This document shows positions 48,842 through 56,325 of a stretch of DNA of 64,000 nucleotides, piece after piece. This stretch comes from Mesorhizobium sp. Its GTDB lineage: Bacteria > Pseudomonadota > Alphaproteobacteria > Rhizobiales > Rhizobiaceae. Positions within the stretch are counted from its first letter, which is position 1, and each line of letters begins with the position of its first letter. Made by a program: the position numbers and the translations under genes. The DNA lies in contig NZ_JAEULZ010000018.1 in NCBI RefSeq assembly GCF_016793485.1, forward strand, positions 140,126 to 204,125, written 5' to 3'. The notes under the pieces are model-generated. The model searched no databases, was not told the origin of the DNA, and saw only the letters and a list, made by a program, of their open reading frames with translations.

Positions 48842-49555
48842 ATGAACAGCCTGATCAACGTGCCAATCACAATGTCATCCCGCGAGATTGCGGAACTGGT
48901 CGATAGCCGCCACGACAAGGTGAAGCAGTCAATCGAAAGGCTTGCTGAGCGCGGGGTGATCGGTCTTCCCCCGTTGGGGGAATATCTCGACAAACTCGGT
49001 CGAAAGGCCACAGAGTACCAGATTGGCAAGCGCGACAGCTATGTCATCGTTGCGCAGCTATCGCCCGAGTTCACCGCCCGCCTCGTCGACCGCTGGCAAG
49101 AGCTTGAAGGCCAACAGCGCGCCCTTACGCCGGCCGAACTGTTTCTGCAGAACGCGCAGGCGATGGTCGCGCTGGAGCGGCGCCAGATCGAGCAAGATGC
49201 GCGCGTGTCCGAAATCGACAGCAAGGTCGAGAAGATCGAGACGGCACAGACCGTTCTCAGCGCTCGTCCAGGCGCTGCCGAATCCATCACACATTTGCGG
49301 AAGCGCATCGGCAAGATGTTCGGCCTATCCGCCGAGACGATCGATGAGGTTATGCGCCAGTCGCCCTACGCGCCGAAGCCGGCCGGCATGGTGCGCAACG
49401 ACCACGCCGAGGCCGATGGCTCCACTTATGCGGTCTTCTGGAAGAAGGATGTCACCGCGACGTTCAGGCGGTTTGCAGATGAAGCGGTCCCGGTGTCCGC
49501 CAGCTTCTACACGCACCCGTTCGTGTCGAAGCGCTTCAAGCTGGTGCGATCGTGA
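48842..49555 (+). CDS. Rha-like phage regulatory protein
   Basis: A 237-residue protein from ATG 48842. The N-terminal domain (MSSREIAELVDSRHDKVKQS, ATEYQIGKRDSYVIVAQLSP, EFTARLVDRWQELEGQ) matches the Rha family fold of phage antirepressor-type regulators. A coiled-coil linker leads to an unassigned C-terminal domain. It is probably involved in the lytic switch or host control. Confidence 0.75.
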   Translation: MNSLINVPITMSSREIAELVDSRHDKVKQSIERLAERGVIGLPPLGEYLDKLGRKATEYQIGKRDSYVIVAQLSPEFTARLVDRWQELEGQQRALTPAELFLQNAQAMVALERRQIEQDARVSEIDSKVEKIETAQTVLSARPGAAESITHLRKRIGKMFGLSAETIDEVMRQSPYAPKPAGMVRNDHAEADGSTYAVFWKKDVTATFRRFADEAVPVSASFYTHPFVSKRFKLVRS

Positions 49556-49577
49556 CCTACCCCCTAGAGCGATCCCG

Positions 49578-50102
49578 CTACTCGCCCTTGCTTGGCTTCC
49601 GAAACTTGTCCCAAATCTTCAGCGTTAGCTCGGTGGCCGGCTCGCCCTCGTGGAGGTTTTCCAATTTCCCCAGCGCAACAATCAGATCTTCTGACGACAA
49701 ATCAAAAAGTTTCCGAAGCTCATTCAGGTCTGCGTCCCAGAACTCAATGCGCGCGCGCATATCGTCAATGTCGGCAGAAGTCAGATCGCTTTGCGTCCCA
49801 GCCTTGTTGCCGAGGACGTATCGAGCCTTCAACGTCCCGGACAGGACTGGTGCAAAAGTGTCTTTGTTTGCGCCTCCAACTCGGGCCGCCACAATCAACT
49901 CCGGCATCTTTTCCTGCATTTCTGCCAAGCACCTCAGCAAGAGCTCGTCTCGGGCCTTCTGCACCATGCCGATTTGGCAGAGCCTGCGAATTGCTTCACC
50001 GCGAGATCTGATCCGGTTGGCGAACATCCACTCGTCGATCGCGTCTAGTTCACGCGGCGACATCATCGTCACCACACGCTGGTCTTTGAGTTCGTCAGCC
50101 AT
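49578..50102 (-). CDS. Ribbon-helix-helix-like phage protein
   Basis: A 174-residue protein from ATG 50102. The N-terminus (QRVVTMMSPRELDAIDEWMF, RIRSRGEAIRRLCQIGM) reads as a ribbon-helix-helix DNA-binding domain, followed by an unassigned helical region. It diverges from the small RHH-like gene at 50173 and is the only minus-strand gene in this rightward region, so it may be a lysogeny-phase gene controlling the following operon. Confidence 0.55.
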   Translation of the reverse strand: MADELKDQRVVTMMSPRELDAIDEWMFANRIRSRGEAIRRLCQIGMVQKARDELLLRCLAEMQEKMPELIVAARVGGANKDTFAPVLSGTLKARYVLGNKAGTQSDLTSADIDDMRARIEFWDADLNELRKLFDLSSEDLIVALGKLENLHEGEPATELTLKIWDKFRKPSKGE

Positions 50103-50199
50103 TTTCGGCTCCGGTGGACAACTTGCACAACTTTGCAAACACGCTTGACACGAAAGGGGAGCCACGCGCAATATGACAAACATGGTAAACATGACAAAC
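50103..50199. promoter_or_regulatory. Divergent control region with short repeats
   Basis: TTGCA-CAACTT-TGCAA is an inverted repeat near 50124-50139. ATGACAAAC occurs twice at the start of the 50173 gene (50173-50181 and 50191-50199) with ATGGTAAAC between them. Such closely spaced repeats suit dimeric RHH regulators, so one or both flanking proteins may bind here. Confidence 0.4.
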
Positions 50200-50412
50200 T
50201 CCGAAGACGGTAAACGGCCGGTTGACGGCAGGAACCTCCGTTTCGTCGTGATGCTTACCGCGTCAGAGTACCAGGCAATCAATGAGTTCCGTCACGCGCA
50301 GAAGATCAGCACGCTTGCCACGGCAGCGCGCCTTCTGATTGCGGATGGTTTGAAAATGAACGCAGCGACGGGGACCGAGATTGGCGTCCTGTCCCCCGCC
50401 GCTGCTGGCTGA
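50173..50412 (+). CDS. Small ribbon-helix-helix-like protein (79 aa)
   Basis: The strand and two helices read LRFVVMLTASEYQAINEFRH and ISTLATAARLLIADGL, the RHH pattern. The first ten codons contain the ATGACAAAC repeats. GGGGAG lies upstream. It begins the run of small genes leading to int and probably regulates it together with the divergent gene. Confidence 0.55.
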   Translation: MTNMVNMTNSEDGKRPVDGRNLRFVVMLTASEYQAINEFRHAQKISTLATAARLLIADGLKMNAATGTEIGVLSPAAAG

Positions 50413-50439
50413 AAGCAAACTCACAAGGAGCAGCCTTCA

Positions 50440-50745
50440 ATGGCGAAAGATAATGCAAGAGCCGCCCCGGCGAAAGGGGCTCCGGTCAATTTGACCGTAG
50501 AGGAATTTCGCGAAGCCCTCTGGGAGATCATCGCCGACATAGAGGGCGATATGTTTCAGGTCTCTGATCACGCGCTTCTCATCCACGACAAGCTGATCCA
50601 GAGAACCCCCATATCGCAGGCGATGAAGAACGCGCTGTCGTGGCCGGCCTCTGATCTTCTCGATGTAGGCGCTCGGCTGCGTGAACACTTCGCGTCCTTG
50701 GATAATCTCTACAGAAACGGGCCGACGAAAGGCGGTGACGCATGA
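50440..50745 (+). CDS. Hypothetical phage protein (101 aa)
   Basis: AAGGAG precedes ATG 50440. Acidic and helical (LTVEEFREALWEIIADIEGD, FQVSDHALLIHDKLIQR). Its stop overlaps the next start (ATGA). No family recognised. Confidence 0.55.
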   Translation: MAKDNARAAPAKGAPVNLTVEEFREALWEIIADIEGDMFQVSDHALLIHDKLIQRTPISQAMKNALSWPASDLLDVGARLREHFASLDNLYRNGPTKGGDA

Positions 50746-51191
50746 GCCGCCCCGACGAAAAGCTGATCGAACTCGGCAAGAGTTTCGACCGCCAGTTGGC
50801 GATAACCCTGCCGCTACAGGAAGAGCAGCAGCGTCTCCACCAAATTTACGAAAGGGCTTTGGCTGACGCCGGTCTCCCCGACTCGGCTTCGGCGTTCGTA
50901 TCGAAGGAAGGACGACGCCTAGCCAAAATTACCGGGTGGCGCGATGCGACCGACAAAGCCAACCGCGCCCACAATGAATTGCTTGTCCTGATGAAGAAAA
51001 TCTATCGGGAGAAGCCGACCACGCTTGCTGGCTTGGCTGTGTTTGTGACCGCAGTCACCTTCGACCAGTTTGATTTCGAGACGGACTTCTTGCTCCCCGG
51101 GTTCGCCAGGCGGCAGGGCGCCGATGTGGCTGAAAAGCAGCTTATACGGCTTGCCAAGTTCGCCCGCGCAGCGGCGGGAGGCACGCAATGA
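50742..51191 (+). CDS. Hypothetical phage protein (149 aa)
   Basis: A helical protein (LPLQEEQQRLHQIYERALAD, KANRAHNELLVLMKKIYREK) with a closing stretch FDFETDFLLPGFARRQGADV. It overlaps both neighbours by four bases, so the operon is translationally coupled. No family recognised. Confidence 0.55.
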   Translation: MSRPDEKLIELGKSFDRQLAITLPLQEEQQRLHQIYERALADAGLPDSASAFVSKEGRRLAKITGWRDATDKANRAHNELLVLMKKIYREKPTTLAGLAVFVTAVTFDQFDFETDFLLPGFARRQGADVAEKQLIRLAKFARAAAGGTQ

Positions 51192-51532
51192 GCGCTCCTT
51201 CCCTCTACAAACTGATCGCGACCTATTGGGATCGGTACGATGCCCTCTGCCGCGCGATGGACTTCACCGACAGCCAGCCCGACGGCAAGCAGAAGGAAAA
51301 GGCTTTCGAGAAGCAGTTCGCCGTAGGCGCCAAGCTCGACGAAGCAGCCTGCGCGATATGTGCTTTCGTTCCAACCTCTACCTTCGAGGCGAGGATCAAG
51401 CACGGGTTTGTATCTGACCTCATGGCCCGCAACGGCCGGCTGGAGGAAAGCGAAGTTGATGCGCTTCTGTCTTCCATCGAGCATGTGGTGGCATCCGTCG
51501 CTTACATTGATCAGAGGGGGGCAACACTATGA
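51188..51532 (+). CDS. Hypothetical phage protein (114 aa)
   Basis: Helical, charged product (YKLIATYWDRYDALCRAMDF, MARNGRLEESEVDALLSSIE), overlapping both neighbours (ATGA). It shares a general layout with the genes on either side, suggesting related small proteins, but no family is recognised. Confidence 0.55.
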   Translation: MSAPSLYKLIATYWDRYDALCRAMDFTDSQPDGKQKEKAFEKQFAVGAKLDEAACAICAFVPTSTFEARIKHGFVSDLMARNGRLEESEVDALLSSIEHVVASVAYIDQRGATL

Positions 51533-51819
51533 GCACCCTCGTTTCTGCCCGCCCGTCGGACAGCCACAACGACCTGACTTCGGACCTGCATCATTTGAAG
51601 ACGCTGGTCAGGATCATCACCGGTCTTGCGATCGACATTGTCGACCCGGACAAGACGCAGTGCGAACGGACCAAGCACGAGATCAACGAGGTCTGTGACC
51701 TTCTGTGGATCGCCCGCGACATGGTGGAAACCATCGCAGACAACAGCGACGCCGTGCACAAGAAGGCGCTCAAGGAGATCAATGCCGCGAAGGCCAAGAA
51801 GTCGGGAGGCGCGTCATGA
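51529..51819 (+). CDS. Hypothetical phage protein (96 aa)
   Basis: Helical, acidic then basic (NDLTSDLHHLKTLVRIITGL, VHKKALKEINAAKAKKSGG). The start overlaps the previous stop and the stop overlaps the next start. No family recognised. Confidence 0.55.
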   Translation: MSTLVSARPSDSHNDLTSDLHHLKTLVRIITGLAIDIVDPDKTQCERTKHEINEVCDLLWIARDMVETIADNSDAVHKKALKEINAAKAKKSGGAS

Positions 51820-52082
51820 AGACCGCTCCCACGGCAAAGGAATACGCCGACGCATTCTTTGGCCTCGAAAACCAGATCGACCGACTGTTCCGCCTTTCCG
51901 AATTGGCTGGCTATCTGGCGTCCATCCATCAAGAGGACATGGAGAAGTATCCAAAAAGCAACTTCGGCGTCCAGGCGCGGATGGTGGGCATTGCGGCTCG
52001 AGAAGTAGAGAACGCCGCCAAAGAGCTCGATGCGTCTTGGCTGGCCATCCACAATGATCTCGTGGATCGGGAAAGGCTTTGA
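51816..52082 (+). CDS. Hypothetical phage protein (88 aa)
   Basis: ATG 51816 overlaps the previous stop (ATGA). Helical product (TAKEYADAFFGLENQIDRLF, ARMVGIAAREVENAAKELDA). No family recognised. Confidence 0.55.
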   Translation: MKTAPTAKEYADAFFGLENQIDRLFRLSELAGYLASIHQEDMEKYPKSNFGVQARMVGIAAREVENAAKELDASWLAIHNDLVDRERL

Positions 52083-52300
52083 TGAGCGCCCTCATCGCCG
52101 CCCAACTTTCCGTCTGGCATTTCCGCGTTGCGAATTTCCATTTGCAGCGCGGAGAAGCTTGGCTCTGGCGCTCATACTCCTACCAGCGCCCGACGGCGTG
52201 GCAGGCCAAAGCCTTCGTCATCCTGAAGATGCTTGCCGGCCTCTCCATGGCGCTGCTGATCGCGGCGCCATGGGTATGGATTGTCTGGAGGTCACTATGA
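52082..52300 (+). CDS. Small phage membrane protein (72 aa)
   Basis: ATG 52082 directly follows the previous gene (TGATG). An N-terminal amphipathic, Trp/Arg-rich half is followed by one membrane helix (FVILKMLAGLSMALLIAAPW). It could be an early superinfection-exclusion type membrane protein, but nothing specific supports this. Confidence 0.5.
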   Translation: MSALIAAQLSVWHFRVANFHLQRGEAWLWRSYSYQRPTAWQAKAFVILKMLAGLSMALLIAAPWVWIVWRSL

Positions 52301-52521
52301 TCTCTGGAACTCGATACCAGCGCGAGAAGCAGAACACAGCCGCTCGCATCGCCGGGTTCAGGCAGGAGATCGCCACCCTTAAACGGCGCGCGGACGCAGA
52401 GAGTATCCGCGCCGACATGGCGGAGCGCCGCGAACGATCAATCGCTGCCGAGCGCGACATCTGGAAACACCAGGCACAGGAGGCCGAAGCCGCGTTGCGG
52501 TCGGCCGGCGTGCGCAGGTGA
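52297..52521 (+). CDS. Small coiled-coil phage protein (74 aa)
   Basis: ATG 52297 overlaps the previous stop. The product is one long Arg/Glu/Ala-rich helix (ARIAGFRQEIATLKRRADAE, SIRADMAERRERSIAAERDI). Function unknown. Confidence 0.5.
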   Translation: MISGTRYQREKQNTAARIAGFRQEIATLKRRADAESIRADMAERRERSIAAERDIWKHQAQEAEAALRSAGVRR

Positions 52522-52814
52522 AGCGGCCGGAATTGCCGCTCACCCTCGACCAGTTGCCGATGTTCGCTTCCGATCGGCAGATTGCCGAGGCCATCGTCGG
52601 TAAGCATGATGCTGAAAAATGGATGCGAGAGCGGCTGCCGACCCTTGCCAGCAAGGCCGGCTTCCCTAAAGTCGATGACTTTCACGGAGGCCGGCCAGTG
52701 GCCTTGGTGAAACGCTTCTATGACGAGTACCTTGGGGCCGGCGCTGCAAAGGGTTCAGCGCCGCGTGGTGTAGAGGATGTCAGTGCATGGAAACCATCAA
52801 GGCTCCGGGGCTGA
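52518..52814 (+). CDS. Putative excisionase-type small protein (98 aa)
   Basis: The 98-residue product begins MKRPELPLTLDQLPMFASDR, then EAIVGKHDAEKWMRERLPTL and ASKAGFPKVDDFHGGRPV. The pattern of a short winged-helix 'DUF4224/excisionase-like' domain directly before an integrase is common in alphaproteobacterial prophages. It overlaps the integrase start by 28 bp. Confidence 0.55.
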   Translation: MKRPELPLTLDQLPMFASDRQIAEAIVGKHDAEKWMRERLPTLASKAGFPKVDDFHGGRPVALVKRFYDEYLGAGAAKGSAPRGVEDVSAWKPSRLRG

Positions 52815-54013
52815 AGTGGCGGAAGCTCGCCGCTGGGCTGTCTCCAATCTGGGTCGCCGACGAGGCTGACGTGAAGAACGGCTATCTGCCGAAAACCGTC
52901 AATCTCAAGCACCTCGCCACAGAACCCGAGATCCTTGTCGCCAAGTGCAACGCGCTCCAGGCGGACATGCTGCTTTGGCGATCAGGCTATCGTCGGGACC
53001 TGCTGAAGTTCGACGGCACCATTCGGTCGCTGCTGGATATTTACGAACTGCACGAGAGCAGCCCGTACCGCAAGCTGAAGCCGGGCTCGCTTCGACCATA
53101 CAACCACTATTTGAAGAACCTGCGAGGCCACGTCGGTGCGATCCGGCTGAACGACATCAGCGGCGTCGACATCATAAAGTGGCATAAGGTCTGGTCGGGG
53201 AACGGGAAGCACCTTGCCGCCGCGGCGATGGCACGGGCCGTCCTTGAGGCGGCGATCAGCTTCGGGATCATGCTGAGGGTCGATGGCTGCCCCGAGCTTG
53301 CGGCGATATTCCGCGAGACCAAGAAGAAGCTGCCCAACCCACGCGGGCGAACCGAGGCTGCCACCGCAGAGCAGGTTGCGGCCGCTCGCCGCGCAGCACA
53401 CGAGAACGGCAGGCCATCGTGCGCCCTCGCCTATGCCATCGCATTCGAGACCACGTTGCGGCTGTGGGACGTGATCGGCCAGTGGTGGCCGCTCGACATG
53501 GGCGGAATCTCCGATGTCATCGACCCGGTCCAGGGCGAGAAATGGTTCGGCCTTCGATGGGAGAACATCGACGCCGACAACGTGCTGACCTACACGCCGA
53601 CCAAGACGGAAGACAGCACCGGACGCAGCATGTCCTACATCCTTTCAAAGGCACCGATGGTGCTGGAGGAACTTCAGCATTGGCCAGTCGAGAAGAGGCA
53701 GGGCCCGATTGTCGTGTCGGAAGAGACGGGCCTGCCGTGGAAACCCCGCATCTTTGCGCAGCGGTGGACGGTCGATCGCAAGACGGCCAAGCTGCCGTCG
53801 TCGCTTTGGGCGCGCGATCTGCGGGCGTCCGGAATCACCGAAGGCCGAGCCGCTAACGCGTCGACCGATGACGCCGGCAAGGTGGCCGGGCACAGCAACC
53901 GTGGCACGACCGAGAAATATGACCGCGCCGTGCTGGAGGCCGCAGAGCGCTTTGCCGACGCGCGCCTGCGCCGCCGCGAACAGAGCGGTAACGGCGGCGG
54001 TAACGTGCGGTAA
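52787..54013 (+). CDS. int: Tyrosine integrase/recombinase
   Basis: A 408-residue phage integrase. An N-terminal arm-binding and core-binding region (~1-190; YNHYLKNLRGHVGAIRLNDI) precedes the catalytic domain: first Arg in AIAFETTLRLWDVIG, RDLRASGITEG (Arg where many enzymes have His), then KVAGHSNRGTTEKYDR with the nucleophile Tyr. It lies 50 bp from attR and should catalyse insertion and excision at the TTAACCCCACCTTAAA core. Confidence 0.93.
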   Translation: METIKAPGLKWRKLAAGLSPIWVADEADVKNGYLPKTVNLKHLATEPEILVAKCNALQADMLLWRSGYRRDLLKFDGTIRSLLDIYELHESSPYRKLKPGSLRPYNHYLKNLRGHVGAIRLNDISGVDIIKWHKVWSGNGKHLAAAAMARAVLEAAISFGIMLRVDGCPELAAIFRETKKKLPNPRGRTEAATAEQVAAARRAAHENGRPSCALAYAIAFETTLRLWDVIGQWWPLDMGGISDVIDPVQGEKWFGLRWENIDADNVLTYTPTKTEDSTGRSMSYILSKAPMVLEELQHWPVEKRQGPIVVSEETGLPWKPRIFAQRWTVDRKTAKLPSSLWARDLRASGITEGRAANASTDDAGKVAGHSNRGTTEKYDRAVLEAAERFADARLRRREQSGNGGGNVR

Positions 54014-54015
54014 CG
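53985..54015. repeat. Three GCGGTAACG direct repeats near attR
   Basis: Exact copies at 53985-53993, 53997-54005 and 54007-54015 span the last int codons and the following bases. The regular 12- and 10-bp spacing resembles arm-type integrase or excisionase sites. An inverted CGGTAAC lies at 7857-7863 on the attL side. Confidence 0.45.
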
Positions 54016-54037
54016 TGCCGGCCATAAGCATTTGAAA

Positions 54038-54065
54038 TTCCAGCGCTTCGCTGGAAAGCGTTTTA
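54038..54065 (+). terminator. Hairpin between int and attR
   Basis: A perfect 8-bp stem TTCCAGCG / CGCTGGAA with a CTT loop (54038-54056) is followed by AGCGTTTTAAC. It fits a terminator for the integrase transcript, overlapping the edge of the attachment site. Confidence 0.55.
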
Positions 54066-54078
54066 ACCCCACCTTAAA
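54063..54078. repeat. attR core (16 bp)
   Basis: TTAACCCCACCTTAAA is identical to 7814-7829, and the bases on both outer sides differ, so the shared core is exactly 16 bp. It lies 55 bp before the PBP1A gene; integration therefore separates that gene from the upstream glsB operon without breaking a coding sequence. Confidence 0.75.
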
Positions 54079-54132
54079 TCGCCGCATTTAGCGTTCAGGC
54101 GGAGATATCTCCGGACTGGACCAGCATATTTC

Positions 54133-56325
54133 ATGGCGAAAAGAGGCGACCGGCGCATCGAGCCGACCTTCGACGGCCCCGCGAAAGGGCGCTCGTCGCG
54201 TGACCTCTCGGTCAGCGAGGACGACCGCGTGATCCCGTCGCGGCGAAAGAAGCCAGCACCGAAGAAGCAGGCCGCCGCCCCACGCGGACGTTCCCGGCGC
54301 CGCCGGCCGGGCATTGTGCGCGTGCTCGGGCGCCTCGCATACTGGGCCTTCGTGCTGTCCATCTGGGTCGGCATCGCCGGCGCGGGCGTCGTGCTCTACT
54401 ACGGCGCGCAGATGCCGGCGGCTACGACATGGTCCATTCCCGACCGGTCGCCCAATATCAAGATCGTTTCAGTCGACGGCAGGCTGCTTGCCAACCGCGG
54501 CATGACGGGCGGAGAATCCATCGGCCTGCAGGAGATGTCGTCCTATATCCCTCTGGCCGTCATGGCGATCGAAGACCGGCGCTTCTATTCGCATCTCGGC
54601 ATCGACCCGATCGGTCTGGCCCGCGCCATGATGACAAACCTCACGCAGGGTCGTTTCAGCCAGGGCGGATCGACGCTGACGCAGCAACTTGCCAAGAACC
54701 TGTTCCTGAAACCGGATCGCACTCTGGAGCGCAAGGTGCAGGAGGTGCTGCTGGCGCTTTGGCTCGAGCAGAAGTATACCAAGAACCAGATACTCGAAAT
54801 GTATCTCAACCGGGTCTATTTCGGCTCGGGCTCCTACGGCGTGGAAGCCGCTTCGCGGCGGTATTTCGGAAAGTCGTCGCGCGACGTGACACTTGCCGAG
54901 GCTGCGCTCATGGCAGGGCTGCTGAAGGCTCCCTCGCGTCTTTCACCGGCCCGCGACCCCAAGGCTGCGGAAGAACGCGCCCAGCTCGTGCTCGCCGCCA
55001 TGCGCGAGGAGAAGATGATCGGCGACAAGGAATTGACCATGGCGATGACGGCGCCGGCGACGCGCGCTGCCGCCTATTGGACAGGCTCGGAAAACTATGT
55101 CGCCGACCGCGTCATGGAGGAGCTTCCCGGCCTGATCGGCGAGGTGCGCTCGGACATCATCGTCGACACGACTGTCGATCTCGACCTGCAGGAACTTGCG
55201 GAGACGTCGATCCGGCGGCTGGTCGATGAAAACCGCGAGACGCTGAACGTCAGTCAGGGCGCCCTCGTCTCGATCGACAATTCAGGCGCGGTTCGCGCCA
55301 TGGTCGGCGGCTACGACTACGCTACCAGCCAGTTCGACCGCGCCTCGGAAGCGCGCCGGCAACCCGGTTCGGCCTTCAAGCCCTTCGTCTTCATGGCCGC
55401 GCTCGAACAGGGCCGTACGCCCGACAGCGTTCGCAACGACGCGCCCATCAAGATCGGCAAATGGACCCCGGAAAACTACAACGGCAAATATTATGGCGAG
55501 GTCACCCTGGCGACCGCGCTGGCAAAGTCGCTGAATTCAGTCGCCGCTCAACTCGCCATGGAGGTCGGGCCGGAAGCGGTTGTCGAAGCGGCGCAACGCA
55601 TGGGTATCGAAAGCACCCTTCAGGCAAACACCACGCTGGCGCTGGGGACCTCCGAGGTCACGCCCCTGGAACTGACGGCCGCCTACGTGCCTTTCGCGAA
55701 TGGCGGCTACCGGCCGGACGTGCATTTCGTGCAGCGCATCACGACGACGGAAGGCGAAGTGCTCTACGAGTTCACCGGCGGCGCCAATCCCCGCGTCGTG
55801 CGGGCGGAAATCGCCGGCATGATGAACACGATGATGACCGAAACGGTCGAGACGGGCACGGCGCGCAAGGCCGCCTTTGCATGGCCCGCGGCCGGCAAGA
55901 CCGGCACCAGCCAGAATTCGCGCGACGCATGGTTCGTCGGCTATACCGCCAACCTCACCACCGGCGTCTGGTTCGGCAACGACGATGGCGCGCCGATGAA
56001 AAAGGTAACCGGCGGCGCCCTTCCCGCGCAGGCCTGGCATGAGTTCATGGTCGCTGCGCATGAGGGCGTCCCTGTGGCGGCCTTGCCGGGAACGCAGGGC
56101 GTCACCTACGGCCCGGACAATGCGAGGCCAACCGAAACACCCCTGGCTCAGGATCTCGACTCGTTCCCCGAGGCTCCGCCGGCGGAACGGCAGGCGCAAC
56201 GCGTCGACGGTGCGGCCGCAGATTACGAGGACTCCACCGCATCGATCCCGCGGCCCCCGGGCGATGTCGGCCAACCGGCAACGCGCCGCTCGACCTCTAT
56301 CCTAGACATCTTGACCGGCGGCTGA
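54133..56325 (+). CDS. Class A penicillin-binding protein 1A
   Basis: A 730-residue bifunctional peptidoglycan synthase. A basic cytoplasmic N-terminus and one membrane helix (~65-95) lead to the GT51 transglycosylase (MAIEDRRFYSHLGIDPIGLA, FSQGGSTLTQQLAKNLFL, YGVEAASRRYFGKS). The transpeptidase has its SxxK in RQPGSAFKPFVF and KTG in PAAGKTGTSQN. Located in the inner membrane. The prophage attR lies 55 bp upstream, so its native promoter region may now be phage-derived in the lysogen. Converges on the antiporter gene with a 24-bp overlap. Confidence 0.93.
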   Translation: MAKRGDRRIEPTFDGPAKGRSSRDLSVSEDDRVIPSRRKKPAPKKQAAAPRGRSRRRRPGIVRVLGRLAYWAFVLSIWVGIAGAGVVLYYGAQMPAATTWSIPDRSPNIKIVSVDGRLLANRGMTGGESIGLQEMSSYIPLAVMAIEDRRFYSHLGIDPIGLARAMMTNLTQGRFSQGGSTLTQQLAKNLFLKPDRTLERKVQEVLLALWLEQKYTKNQILEMYLNRVYFGSGSYGVEAASRRYFGKSSRDVTLAEAALMAGLLKAPSRLSPARDPKAAEERAQLVLAAMREEKMIGDKELTMAMTAPATRAAAYWTGSENYVADRVMEELPGLIGEVRSDIIVDTTVDLDLQELAETSIRRLVDENRETLNVSQGALVSIDNSGAVRAMVGGYDYATSQFDRASEARRQPGSAFKPFVFMAALEQGRTPDSVRNDAPIKIGKWTPENYNGKYYGEVTLATALAKSLNSVAAQLAMEVGPEAVVEAAQRMGIESTLQANTTLALGTSEVTPLELTAAYVPFANGGYRPDVHFVQRITTTEGEVLYEFTGGANPRVVRAEIAGMMNTMMTETVETGTARKAAFAWPAAGKTGTSQNSRDAWFVGYTANLTTGVWFGNDDGAPMKKVTGGALPAQAWHEFMVAAHEGVPVAALPGTQGVTYGPDNARPTETPLAQDLDSFPEAPPAERQAQRVDGAAADYEDSTASIPRPPGDVGQPATRRSTSILDILTGG

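Larger units (their letters stand above)
7814..54078. mobile_element. Temperate podovirus-type prophage, about 46.2 kb
   Basis: The element is bounded by an exact 16-bp direct repeat (TTAACCCCACCTTAAA at 7814-7829 and 54063-54078). A tyrosine integrase ends 50 bp before the right copy. Inside are a CI-like repressor, replication genes, a full T7-like head, connector, tail and ejection module, a lysis cassette and cargo. The outer flanks (glsB operon on the left, PBP1A gene on the right) are ordinary host genes whose intergenic space would be rejoined on excision. All essential virion classes seem present, though the large terminase is split and an IS256-family element has inserted near the left end. 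Boundaries are inferred from the repeat and gene content. Confidence 0.85.
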
